A DNA stretch of 64,000 nt. Origin: Mugil cephalus. Taxonomy: Eukaryota; Chordata; Actinopteri; Mugiliformes; Mugilidae. Location: the NCBI RefSeq assembly GCF_022458985.1, contig NC_061777.1, positions 13,109,668 through 13,173,667 on the forward strand. Direction: 5' to 3'. The position numbers and the translations under genes are program-made. Positions 35,396 to 48,025 of the stretch are shown here, piece after piece. Position 1 is the first letter of the stretch, and each line of letters opens with the position of its first letter. The notes beneath the pieces were generated by a model. That model had not been told where the DNA came from, made no database searches, and worked only from the letters and a program-made list of their open reading frames with translations.

Positions 35396-35802
35396 TCACT
35401 GAAAATGGAGGAAATAATATGTATGAATGGTCGCTTAGGGCTTCCGTACTTACCATTAAGACCTGAACATCCGCCTGCTCATAAAAAAAGCATTTTTTTA
35501 AATTACCATAACTCACTAATGGAGAAAAATTCAAAGTGTGCATGAACTCTGGGAAGTTGCGGAAAGGACTTGAGGACTTATGAAAGTTGCGGAAAGTTGC
35601 AGAAAGAGAGAGTTGTTTGGATAAATTGAATTAAATAAAATTTGGATAAACAATTTGTTGGTAAAAATAAAGTTAGTTATACCCTTGAGATGTCATGAAG
35701 GCCCTCCAGACAAAACTTCCCAGTGTCCACAAATTATGTCAACAACTCATCGCTGGAGATCCGTTCAGGCTTTAAATGGTTAAGAGACAAATTTTTGCCT
35801 CT

Positions 35803-35837
35803 TATAATAATAATAATTATTATTATTATTATTATTG
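35803..35837. repeat. (AAT)n(ATT)n palindromic repeat
   Basis: Four AAT units turn directly into about seven ATT units, so the tract can fold on itself. Confidence 0.85.
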
Positions 35838-36340
35838 TTAATTTAATTGTCGTTTGGAGTGAAATTCTCACACGCGTTGAGCTTTAAACATTGGCACTGT
35901 TCGCCTCACATACCTGGAGGCAGTTTTACGTCCGCCCACACAGCGGCGCGCTTTGAATGAGCGCCGGTGGAGGCCGGAGTCAGAGGGAGAGAGGCGGGGT
36001 TACACCTTTGAGTCAGTGGGAATCCTACATTCAAAAAGCAGCCAACGTCCCGCTGCAGGAGAGTGTGGCGTGGGACCGTTTCTGCTTCCACTGAGACTTT
36101 ACGAGACCACGGACCGAAAAGCACCGAAATATGCTCCGGACAAACGGGACACCGGCTTAGTTTTGTTGACTCAAAGAAAAGTTACCGAGAGAGGCTGCGG
36201 TGGGATAAACGAAAAGACGACGAGAAGAGTTTGCCGTTCGAGCAGGTGAATCACGTTTTTGTTGTTGTTGTTGTTGACCGGAGAGGATCACACCGCATCA
36301 CAAGACCCAGTCTCACCTGAGCCCGAGAAGAAAGGTGAAA

Positions 36341-36587
36341 ATGTCCCTGGAGAGTTACTCAGCGCTGGACGAGTCCTCTCTCCGAGCCTTGGTGAGTAGA
36401 TGAATGGATGAATGGAGATTTTCTGTGTGAGGCGAAGTCAGTGAAAGTGTGTTTCTCTCAGTTCATTATCTTTAACTGTAGTTTGTCTTACACCTACAAC
36501 ATTGACTTTGAATCAGACTAGTTCATTACTTTGTGTGGTCTTAAAACAAATGTATATGCCTCCTTTAATACTGCCCAGATCACAAAA

Positions 36588-36656
<69 letters not shown>

Positions 36657-39600
36657 GTGTATCTGTGTGTGTGTTATTTTGTATTTACCACTTCAAATGA
36701 ATCTAAATTAAGCCATCAACCTTTATTTGCTCTTACAGATGAGGTTATAAAGTAATTCAGACAAAAATAATTACCATCGATTTTAAAACTGGTTAATCGT
36801 TAAATCGTGATACTTCCTCTTTACATGTTGTTGTAAACTGAACAGTTTAAAGGTGTGGGCCGCCGAGCCATAAAAAAGAGAAAGTGCATGGGTCATTTTT
36901 CCTGTCAACAATTGGTTGATTTAAATGAAGAGCTGCCAAAGAAATGTTTGCTGATGTATAAAGGAAGAAGCAACGACTGCCTGCCTGTTGCAAAACGGCC
37001 GAAGAAAGTGAAGTCATTTGCACTTAGCTTAGTGTTAGTACATTACTGCAAATACGAGACATGATATCACAAGTGTGAACAGTAAATCTACACTGATAAG
37101 GACAAGGCATCACATGATGCGAAGTGTAGCAACTGTAACTCCTACATAGTCACCTTAGTCATGTCCTAATTATTTCCTGAGGCGGAGGAAGCCGCAGCGT
37201 TAAGTCTAAGTCAAACACACATCATGACAAACAACACAGACACATGTACAGGGAGCACATGAGTCACACCCGTCCTTGTTTAGACACAGCTACCATTAGT
37301 TTGTCTGAATCAGGGAGACACATACGACCCAACATGAAACATCTGGGGTGGAATTATTCAGTTTTTAGCTGGAGAATAAGTTTGATGTTGTGCAGAATGC
37401 AGCTTTTTATGATTATTTTTTTTTTTATCTTAAGCATGAGGTTTGTTGTTGAGCTGTCAGATTAAACCAGCTGTATGTAGCTTCACTTAATTTTTATTTA
37501 TTTTTTTATTGTGAGTGGTTTTCTGAAGGAAAAGCATTTTAATCACCATACTTAAAGATCAATAGAAACAGGCTGTTTATTTTGGAGCCAGACGGAGGCA
37601 TGAATGGATGTAATATTTAGCTGACCTGTGTGACGCTATTTAAACTGCTTCCATTATTTCCCCAAAGTCTGGGACAGTCTGGCCAACATCTACAGCCGCT
37701 GTCTTCTCATCAATCACTTAAAGGACAAACTTTTACCACAAGTGACATTATTCTGTTGGGAGTGAGCCAACGCTTTTCTTCCATCAGATTTAATGCTTTA
37801 TTTTTATCTAGAGTATGTATCAGTGGCTTTGATCAGTTTATTTTCAGAGGGTCAGGGAAGAGGAAAGCGTCTTCTGGCTCAAACCAGAAATCATTGTTAA
37901 CATTGCTTTAGCTAATCTGTCTTGCAGGGACTGTTTCTGGGTCGTCCTGTGTGGCCTCTGTGCTGCAAGAACTTGCAGTAAAAGAAAAAAAAAAAATGCT
38001 GTCGTCGTCCTCAGAGAGTCCTCAGCAGCAGAATGAAACGCGCAGACGCTGGAATTTATGGGGTTTTATCTCCATGAGACAGCCATTATTCAAACCATCA
38101 CCGAGCTGGAGGACATTCTCCGCTTCCCTCCCTCAGTTGTGACCACCGGGTATAAGGTCACAGAAATCCCACATTTTCACTGATGATGTTTGTGGTGACT
38201 CGAGTGTCGGGGTTTTCCACAGTGGACTCGGATCGAAAGGAAATAAACTCTGGATAAAGTTGCTGCTCCGACAGAGGAGAAGTTCATTTGGGGGTTTAGA
38301 TGAAATCTTAAGTGAGCCTGACACACTTGTATGTGTCGTTTCGTTTTCACGAAATAACATGTTTGTATTCGAAAAAAAAACACCAAACAAGACGACGGAC
38401 ATTTGGAGATGTCTAATCTTAATTAAACTGGTGGTAAAGCCGAGGTGAAGGAGATGCCGTTAAGCAACAGTTGGACGACGAACACACACCCCGGGCCTGC
38501 GCTGCTCTTAATGAACTAAACTGTCAGGAAGGTCGTATGGCGGCCTCTCTAACGCCACTAATCCCGTCTCTACACTTCTATTCAAAGCCCAGTCTGCCTT
38601 TTATATTGCTCATTTAATCCCCTCCATGGCAACCGGTACAAGCATTTTTTTTTCTCCCCCCTTTCTCTTGGCTACCACAATTATTTAAATAACCACAAAA
38701 ATAATCAGTCGGCGTCCCCGATTCCTCGTGGGGGGGGGGCAGAGCTGAGAGGACGTTTGCCGCCGGTCATCTGTCTGAATGCTGCTCTTCTGTGGCTACA
38801 AAAACACAAAAGCTCTTCTCGCAGACAAAGCCCTTTCTGACCAAACCACTCCAACCACTGTCACTTAATAGTAGACTCTATCATGTGATTGCAGGTTTGG
38901 AGGGTGATGATTATCGCCCGTAACACATCTGAATCAGCCCTGGGGAATGGCACCTCACGTATCAGAGTGTCAAACCTGCAGGACAAGTTAGTTTCTACAG
39001 GTGTGTGTTGTTGAAGCACTTATTTATCTGCCCTCTTGGTTAGTTAGGCTTGGGCGTCTGTCAGCCACACCAGGATTCCTCCTTGTAATTATCTCTAAAA
39101 CAGGAGTCGATGCACTGCAGCAGCAGCTGCTTTTAAAAAAAAAAGAAAATCTGGCATCCATATTTCCATAAAATCATTGCAGGAAGTTCTTATTATTATT
39201 ATTTCTAAATTGACTTGACCGCTTGGAGACTTTTCCGTCCGTGGTGCCTGCTGGGCTCATTTCACATGCTGAAAGGCTCACATAATGATTTGCTACTACC
39301 CCTGCCAGGCCTGTGACTGTCCTTTCTCCCTGGTGAGCAAAAGGCATTCACACATGTTTAAAATAGACCAATTTCACTTCGCGGTCCAGTCTCTCGTGAC
39401 ATGTGGGACCCCTGGGCTTTTTTGTTTTATGGCTCCCCGGGCCCTTTGTGCGTTGACAGGAGCTCGACAGTTACAGTCGGTAGGAAGGACGGGTTTGTTT
39501 TGCAGGGTCCCGATGCAGTCTCCTAGATCTTTCCCTGTCCCCTAGAGACGGGGCCCAAAATGTCAGCCTCATGGATCCACTGGAAAAAACGATGCTATAT

Positions 39601-42600
39601 TACATTACTAGTGTCTGGGACATTTTCAGATTTATTGAAATTTGTCTTAACCTCAAAGCCAAAGGTACCAGGGATTTCACTTTGCTTCTTCAGTTTTCAG
39701 AGCATTTCACGGCAGATTATATTGTAAGACTTCCCCTGGGCCTGAAAACCATTTGTCTTTCTTCAAAGATGTTCCAAAGTAGACCGGAGTGTTCTCTGAG
39801 AAGCTGCGGGTACAAGCTGTTGCACGTAATCTATCTTCCTTTGAATATCACCACACCCCCACCACCATATACATGTAAAACGTGTCTGGAGTGTTTACGC
39901 TCCTGGCCACAGGTAACACCTTCTGCTCTGGGGTTTATGAGCATAATTACCTTCAACGTTTTTGTTGAGGCGAAAAAAAAAAAAAAATGTTCACTCACAC
40001 CTGATTTTCCTCCTCTGTCATCATTCTCACAGGTATTTACTCGCTCCTCACAAAGAATTTCCTGTTTGATTAAGTTTAAAAGGTGTGCTTGAGGAGGTAA
40101 TGAAGACGGTCTGCAGACGGTTTGACATTCAGGGCAGATCTCCTTCTGTAAACTGTGTGATTATCTACACTGTACCAGCAACACGGCCTGAGTCCATCAC
40201 AGCCTACGGGTGAGGGGGGGTTTAGTTAAAAGCCTGCAGGCTTCAGCCTCTGACAACAGATATATCCAAATATGTATGGCCCGGAGGAGCAGAGAGATAA
40301 GTCCGCTTGTTTGATAAAACTGGAAACTTTTGTGGTTGGGCACTGTTATAAATAGCCGTTCGCTGTTGGCTTCTGAAGGGACGAGGGGAAGAAGAGCCGT
40401 GAACTCTGCGATGATCCGGTCTTTGGCCTTTAAGTAGTTTGTTGGAGCAGCAACTCGGGGTGAATGTGTGTCAGCTTAACGCGGCGTCAGATGTATTTTT
40501 ATTAAACATCTCCTCCGGCGTTTGAATGGGGAAAGTTGAAACGGAGTTCAGTGTGTCATATTTCCACATTAATGCGGATGACTTGGTGTTGTTTTGTCGT
40601 TTTTAAAAGTTTGGACGCTTTAGCTAAATGAATACGAGCGGCCGTATTTTACCGTTGGCCGGCTCTGTTTTGTCATTTTAAAATGCCATAAAAGAACAAT
40701 GTGGCCGTATGTTCAACAAGAGGAGCACTCAGAAAAGGTCGGAGCGTCTTGTGCCAGCAATGTGAGTTGAATGTTTGCGCGTTAGCTTGTGTTTCAGAGT
40801 GTAAACATTTGAAATTACTGCTCATTCTGCGAATACAAAAAAAAAAAAAAAGTCTCTCTTAGGCCAAAGGCATCCTTCAGTCCCACAGCTTTTATGGAAA
40901 TTGACCTTAGATCAAACATGCAGAGTGCCTTTCCTTCACCATAAACCCTTGGCACTTATTTTTTAATATAAATCAGGCACTGTTTAGCTTGAAACGACCT
41001 TTCTGTTTCTTGGCGCTTTACCACTTATGACCGTTGAGAAGGATTGGATGAGTTGCATCACTCTCCAGGTTGTGTCCTGGGGGTATATGATGGAAAAAAA
41101 AAAAAGAAGTGATATGCCCCCTAACCCAGATTTCCAATAAAATCACATTCACATTCAAAACATTCTGGGGCTGCCGACAGCAGGTAAAACCATATTTCTG
41201 TAAACATCGCTGGACGTGAAGCAGATTGTGCTGTTGCAGCTGCTGTGGTCGTTGGTCTGTGCGTTAAGTCATCCGGCAGAGAGGGTTCCTGCTACGGACC
41301 TCTCCGTCTGTCTGCATCCTCATTCTGCCAAAGAGAAAAGGTCTGGATAAAGGATTGAGCGTGTGCTTTCTCTCTCTGTCTCCTTTGCAGCCACCAGGCG
41401 TCTCTGAGATGGACATGCAGTAAAAAAAAAAAAAAAAAAAAAAACTTCCTTTGATTTCACACTCCCAAATGTTCAAAGGTTATTTTGGTGTGAAACTGCT
41501 GTCAAGACAGTTTTCACGTGTTTTTACACGGCAATCAAACGGTCTCATGTTTATGAGTAAACTCCACGTCGACGCCCTCGTCTTGTGATGTTCACGCTCT
41601 TCGATATGATCACATCCGTCAGCGTCAAGCTCTCAAGAGATACTCCCCGTCTCTGGCTGTTGTGTCATTTGTATCGATGCCTAATCTTCTATGTCTCAGT
41701 ACAAGCAGAAGATTTGTTTACACACAGAATCGTGTGTCTTTCATTGTGACACTTTAAACTCGTTTAATGCTCGCTAGATGCAATGAGGTGGCAGCGCTTT
41801 TGTCGCAGGAGAAAAGGAAATTTACTCATCATCGCCAGCATCAAGTTGCCGTTAATAATCGGCATACATTTGCTTTAAGGTAGCATGACGGGGCGTAGCT
41901 TTTTGGCTTTATTTTGGAATACATAGGCGTGGCTCTGTTTATAGAGAAAAATAGCACACAGGAAACATCATGCAGCAGTCTGCTTCGTCAGAAATGTTTG
42001 TTTTCTGCCAAGTCACGTACTGAGTACATGGTGTAAGTGATAAATATATCACATTTTTGCCAGTTTACTGAAGGATGGCAACTTTAGGATGGAGAAATAA
42101 AACAGATAAAGTCGTGCAGTCCGTTAGAAATGTAAAAATGCTGCGGTTGGGCTTTTTTTTTTTTTTTTTTCTAATATCGAGTCCCTCAGGAAAGAGCCAT
42201 TTCCTGAAGTCTTCAGGCGGATGTTGATGTTTTGCTTTCCAGCCCAGCCTTGTTAATGTCGTGGTATTTTTGAGATATACACTGCTGATCTGTTAAATTT
42301 TGTTTGGCTCTGCCAGTTTGTGACTCTGTCCCATTGTTATAGTTACTGTGGATTCTCGGAGTCGGCATGGCTGCTCCGCATGGATCCGTTAAAACAAACT
42401 CTTTAGCCGCGCCCTCCTTTTTCCTCCTGGGGGAACATCCATCTCACCTTCATGCTCTTCCCTCATTAAACTAAAAGACTTGGTCACGCACAACTTCACT
42501 TTAACCAGTGGTGTCCCGTATTTGGTGGGGATTCATCATGCTGCAGCTCCCGTAGTGTCGCGGGTCTGCTCACAGGATGAGGCCGGCTGAGGTGTAAGAT

Positions 42601-45600
42601 TAAGTGCATTTTTGTTTTTATTTATGAAGGCTGTTTTCCGGGTGATATGAAACTCTGTCAAGAGGCCAGGTCCCAAATGGCAGCCGCAGTCCACCAAGCT
42701 GACCTGGACACCTGCAGGTCTGAAAAGCAAAACATTTAGGAAGAACAAACTGAAAAGCAGGGCAACTGAAAGAGGCCAAAGTCTTCACGCAGGCGGTTCG
42801 AAGGAAGCCCGGTACAGTTGTAGTATACTGCAGACAAATCAAGGTTGTTTTTATCGCACTGATAAGTTACAGTGCAGGAAAGATTAGAATTAACTTTGAA
42901 GCCCTGCACATGGCTGAAAGGTAAATATTTCTTCAGTTTGGATCAGAGCATTGACCGTGTGTGCACAAATCAAGCGTGTGCGGACGGGTTAATGTGAGAT
43001 GTGCTATGAGCGCAAATCTGTGAAATGCACATGTCAGTAGAGATCTTTCTTCGGGGCGTCATTACTGCGATATGGGACATTTCTGATGTCGTTCTTTATG
43101 CCTGCTACTTCAAGTGTAAAGGGGAACACGGTTTTCCCAGGTCTGCTTGGGAGCCTGCGTCCCACCTTCCCGAGATTAAGCTTTCCCACGCGTGCACTGC
43201 CTCATGCACCGCGATCTCATTCCTTCACTTGTGTATTTTTTCAGTACTCCCTATTTTTCTCCTCCTCAGACAATGATAGCTCAGCGTTTCTTGTAACACA
43301 AACAGTTTTGGTTTGATTCTTTGTTCGTTTATCAGCCTGAGAGGTTACTGAAACTCTGTCCTCTGAGAAGCCAGGAGTCCCATGCCTTGGAGCGCTCTTG
43401 CGTGGCCTGATAATATTTCCATTTGTCAGGGTGTGGTGTGGTGTGTGTCTGTGTGAGAGAGAGTGTTTACTGACCTACTGTACACATTCATCTTTTTTCC
43501 TGAGGCAATGAGAAATGATTTACAGTCGTCCACCTGATTCGGGCTGGAGTTTTTTTCCCAAAAAAAGCAATGAAGTGATTTAAGGATGTTAAAAATATTT
43601 CTGAACTTTCTCACCCTTCCTCTATTGTTTACTTGTGTCTGTCTCAGTGTCTACCAGTCCGGCTTCCACAGTGGCTGCTGTTAATCCATTTCAGCTCTGC
43701 TGTGAGGAGTGTCCTGTGTGTCCTTATAAGGGCAAATTCACTTGTGGGCTTGACACAAGTGAGTTTAACGCGCTGATCCGATCTGCAGCCCGGCTGCACT
43801 CTAACCTCAGTCTGCTCTGGAAATTATTACTGAAGTCCTCAGATCATACTCAAAAAAAAAAAACACAGTGCCCCCTTACCCCTACTCGTGCCTATGCACG
43901 TGGATGCACACGCGCTTGCACGCATTTCTTGCGGAACGCACACATACTCCTTTGTGTCGGGCTCGGCATGAAGTTCACACAGCAGAGAGCTTTAAGCATG
44001 CAGACGGCCAACGAGGCGAGCACATGTACACCCGCTGGGAGTCAGGAGGTCGGGACTTGGCCTGAGGGGTCGTTGTGCTCCCAGACACGGCCGGGTGGGG
44101 ACGGTAGGAGGGTGAAGGTGCATGTCCTCCGCGCGGAAGGCTTAAACGATCGACCCGACCTCTGTGAGGCGCGGCACAAGAACCTGGCTGTTTGAAAGGA
44201 TTTTTAAAATGATTTTTTATAACTTTTGAAAGCCAGACTTTTTAAATGTAAATACTCTAAAATGAAAATACAGAAAAAAAATTACTATTTAAATAAAAAA
44301 GCATTTCATTAAATAACAGTTAAGCAGGACTGCAAAGCTGACTGAGCAGCTTTCATCAATGTTTAATTTTACTTGTTACTGGGAGAACATCAATTATAGT
44401 ATAACCAGCACTAAGAACATATAAATTCAGGTATAGTCTCTTTAACCCAATGAACAGAGTTTTACTATGTAGACTGAGAGACAGCGCTTTGACAGATTGC
44501 TGATATCTCAAGTTTAATGACGCTTTAGTCAAATAAAATGCTCAGACATTCGCTTGTTCCATGAAGTGCCTTGTATTCATGGGGTAATTAAGACAAATCT
44601 GAACTTGTACTTTCAGTAATTTAATTGACTTAGTCCTGTTCCAGCGCTGCTCCCACAGGTAGTTGTTCCACTGTGAACGTTTAGCTCAGCTGTGACCCAG
44701 CGCTCGGCAGCACAGTCCGTTTTAACTACCTGAGGAACCTTGGAGTCCCGCCACGCTTTAACCACTTCTGATGCAGTTTCCGTGCCCGACGAGCCAATAA
44801 ATTAAACCAGCCTCCCAAATTTAAAAAAATCATATTTAGAGCCGTTCCTCTCATGTGCAGCGCGTGAGTCCACAGGGTGTTTCTGACCTCAGGAGTGTGT
44901 CACCAGCTGGTCGGGATTACTGCTAAACCGTGAGCGCTCTCTAATTGGCCGTGATTGATTGAGCTGCTTCAGTCGGATATCTTTTGAGGTTTGAGGTTTG
45001 TGCTCCATCGAAGAGCTGCCGCTCGGCAGGAAGTGACTCCAGAGTGAGCGGCGGTACAAGCCTTAGCAAGCCTGCTTGTGAAACATGGGAAAAAATGCAT
45101 TTGCGTATTTGTCTCATCCTCCGTATAAGCCCAGACAAATCACTTTCTGGTTTATCGTGGTGCAATAGTCATCTACCTTGAAGCACTTGGCCCAGTTTCT
45201 ACAGAATAGTCTTTTTTCTCTTCGCCCTCTCTGCCATGTGCAGATCCTCCATCCTGCTGTCAGGTGACTGCTGAGGGTAACGGGTGTGGTGGCAGCCTAC
45301 CATGCATGAGTACAACAGACCAGACTGTGACACGACTGTTGCTCTGCTGTCATTACAGGTGTTGACAGCTTGGTGACGTCTTCATGAGTGGGTGGGACAT
45401 ATTTGTTTGTGTGTGATTTCTTACTCACGTCTCTGTGAACAGTGCAGCCAACGCTGCGTGAAAAGCTCTTTGTCCGGGTGCAACGTCTGCTCCCTGGGTC
45501 ACAGCGCCGTTGTTGTGTGGAGCCAGTGGCAGTTGGTTGCCCAGAGGTCTGTGGTCTGGTTTGAAAAATGCTTTTCGGGGATAGTGAGCGGTGTGAGGTG

Positions 45601-47940
45601 CTGTGACTCTATTGACTCTCTTTCCCCTCCCTTCCTGTCAAGGCCACCTTCATGCGTCGAATGGACTCTGTGTCTACACGAGTGTGCGCTTCCGCCTCTG
45701 GTTCTTAACGGTTATTGTGTTGTGTTTGGCAGGCGCCCAAGTTTTTAAGGTGTGTTTTATTTGCTCGGGTCACGCCCACTCATTACTCTCCTGCGCAGCG
45801 AAGTTATTGGTTGACTTTTTGTTTGCCTCTTTTAAGACGGGTAAAGGAAAAAGGCCGTTACGGACGCTGGTCTTGCGCCACCTGTGCCGGCCGCGACCAA
45901 TCCAGACAGACCTGCAGCCGCCTGTCCGCTGATTGGCTCGTTCGAAAACTGAAAGGTTGTGTTGACGGAGCGGGTCAAGTCCGAGGGCTGACGCAAACAC
46001 GTGGGATTGTTTTCATCTCTAATCACCACATCCTGACTTTGATTCCCTCCTCTGTACTTATATTTGAAAAGATTACTGTAAATCATAGGGTCTGTTCTGC
46101 GGTCTGTCACCTGCTCTCAGTTTGGGAGCTGTCCCTGGTTTTCCTCTTTGAGCATTTTCTTGTGATGTTGCTTTGTGTTTAAAACTGATACCCAAACCAA
46201 AAAATGCAGCCCGATACTAAACGCCAAGTGGTACGTCTTTTGAGCGCAGACTGAGGCCTGATGCTGCTCTGTTATGTCTCAGTAATGAACAAATAAATCC
46301 GTCAGTCCTAATTCTTGGCAGCAGCCGTTCTGGCTACAATTAAATCATGACATTCACTCAAGCATTCACGGAGCTTGACAGTGTGGAAACAGGCGGCTCC
46401 CTCGAGTGTTTGGCTGGCGTGCATGTGGGAATGTGAACGAGACACTGGTCAGTGATATGTGATACGAATGTGTCTCATTTCCTCTCATTATATTCCTGCT
46501 CCACAATCAAAATCCTGCCACTGTTGCTCCCACTCATCGTATCATCTCACGGCTGGACCAGATCCAAACCCGGTTTCCAAACGCCGGATTTCACTAGCAT
46601 CTTTTTTTCCCTGTGAGTCAGCAGGAATGTGAGGAATGACCTGTGCGAGGCCTGGCTCTTTCCCACCCGGCTCTCATCTGCCCATTTTTAGGCATACCCA
46701 AGCCTGGCAAACCTTTCATTTTTCTCTTTCTCACTTTTGTCATTCTATCCCTCTGTTAAACGTTTTACTCGAATCCCTTCTTCGTCCCCGCCTCCTTTCT
46801 CATATCCCTTCTCTCTGTCGTGTCTTTTCAGTCAGCTCAGCACTTTAAATTTCCACAAATTACAGCATATAGGAGAGCCCCTCTGAGCTAGTGCAGCTCT
46901 GGCTGCATATTTTGTCGAACCACAGCAAGACCTCAAAACCACTGGCCCCTCTTCATCACATGTGAGACGACCCTCCTCCTCCTCCTCTTCCTCCTCCGCC
47001 GCCTCCTTTTTCCTTGGGCCCAGAAGTGGGGCACATCAGCCCCCTTTTCAGCCCTTCAGCTTGCAGGGCTTAGCCTAACAACCACATCCAGCCCTCTTTA
47101 GCACAAAGCACTTGGCGTACAAAGGTTTGTATCTCGGCTCTGCAGGTTTTAACTGGCGCAGCAGAAAACCTTCAAGTGAGTATGAGGTTCATGAGAAAAG
47201 GCCCACCAGAAGAGCTGCTCATCTCTGCATGTGTTGACAGGTTTCGCGCTGTCCACGAAAACAGAGAGACGGAGAACTAACTCCCCCCCTCAAATCACGG
47301 GGGGAGGGCTCCTTCTTTGCTCTCCCACTCGCTAACATGAAAGCACCCGGCTTGTTCAGGTGGTGTGTCTGTCTGCAGGTGTGCTGTATACACACACACA
47401 CACACACACACACAAAAACACGCCAACATGCTCTAATTACTCCTCTTTTGCGTGACCAAAATAGACCTTTTAACTAATGGCCTCTGAGGGGCGATGAAAC
47501 GGCTCGGTGAGTGTTTAAAGTGGGCCACTTCAACATCTGAGTCTGTTGAGGAAAGAGGACACATGGATGATAGGTTGACCCGGAGAGCTGAGCACACGTC
47601 TGTCTTAAAGCTGAGCACCAGCTGCCGCCGCCACGCGTGTTTTCCCGTCCTCTGCTCCTTGCTCAGGTGGTCCTGTCTTTTCGCGTTAGCGAACTCGCAT
47701 CACTTGTCATCACCAATCTATCTAAGCTCTCACGTTTAAATGTAGGCCACGGATACTTAATACGACGCCGTCTGGATGCCACATACCTGAACATTAATTA
47801 CATCTGTTATCCACCAGCTGGGCCTGTGAGGCTGACGTGATTAAAAATCAGAAACTGAGTTCTCGTGCAGGTTGTTCCCTGAACTTTTTAGGATATTGTT
47901 TGTCTGCTGAGATGGTGTGTGTGTGTGTGTGTGTGTGTGG

Positions 47941-48025
<85 letters not shown>

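Larger units (their letters stand above)
33701..36340. other. intergenic region trafd1-smtn with smtn promoter and 5' UTR
   Basis: Mostly A/T-rich, holding inverted-repeat clusters (35007-35044 and about 35217-35395) and an AAT/ATT palindrome (35803-35837). From about 35925 to 36340 it becomes G/C-rich with GCGGCGCGC and AGGCGGGG, the likely smtn first exon and promoter. If transcription starts before 35957, an upstream ATG there opens a 45-codon frame ending at 36094. No gene seen. Confidence 0.5.

Noticed and set aside
39571-40092. 173-codon open frame on + in smtn intron 1
   Set aside because: Composition is that of translated intron with a homopolymer Lys run (from 39974); no family recognised.
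43635-44195. 186-codon open frame on + in smtn intron 1
   Set aside because: No domain signature, no splice-site support, Cys/His-rich but irregular, and crosses poly-A; best explained by chance. The CArG box lies inside it.
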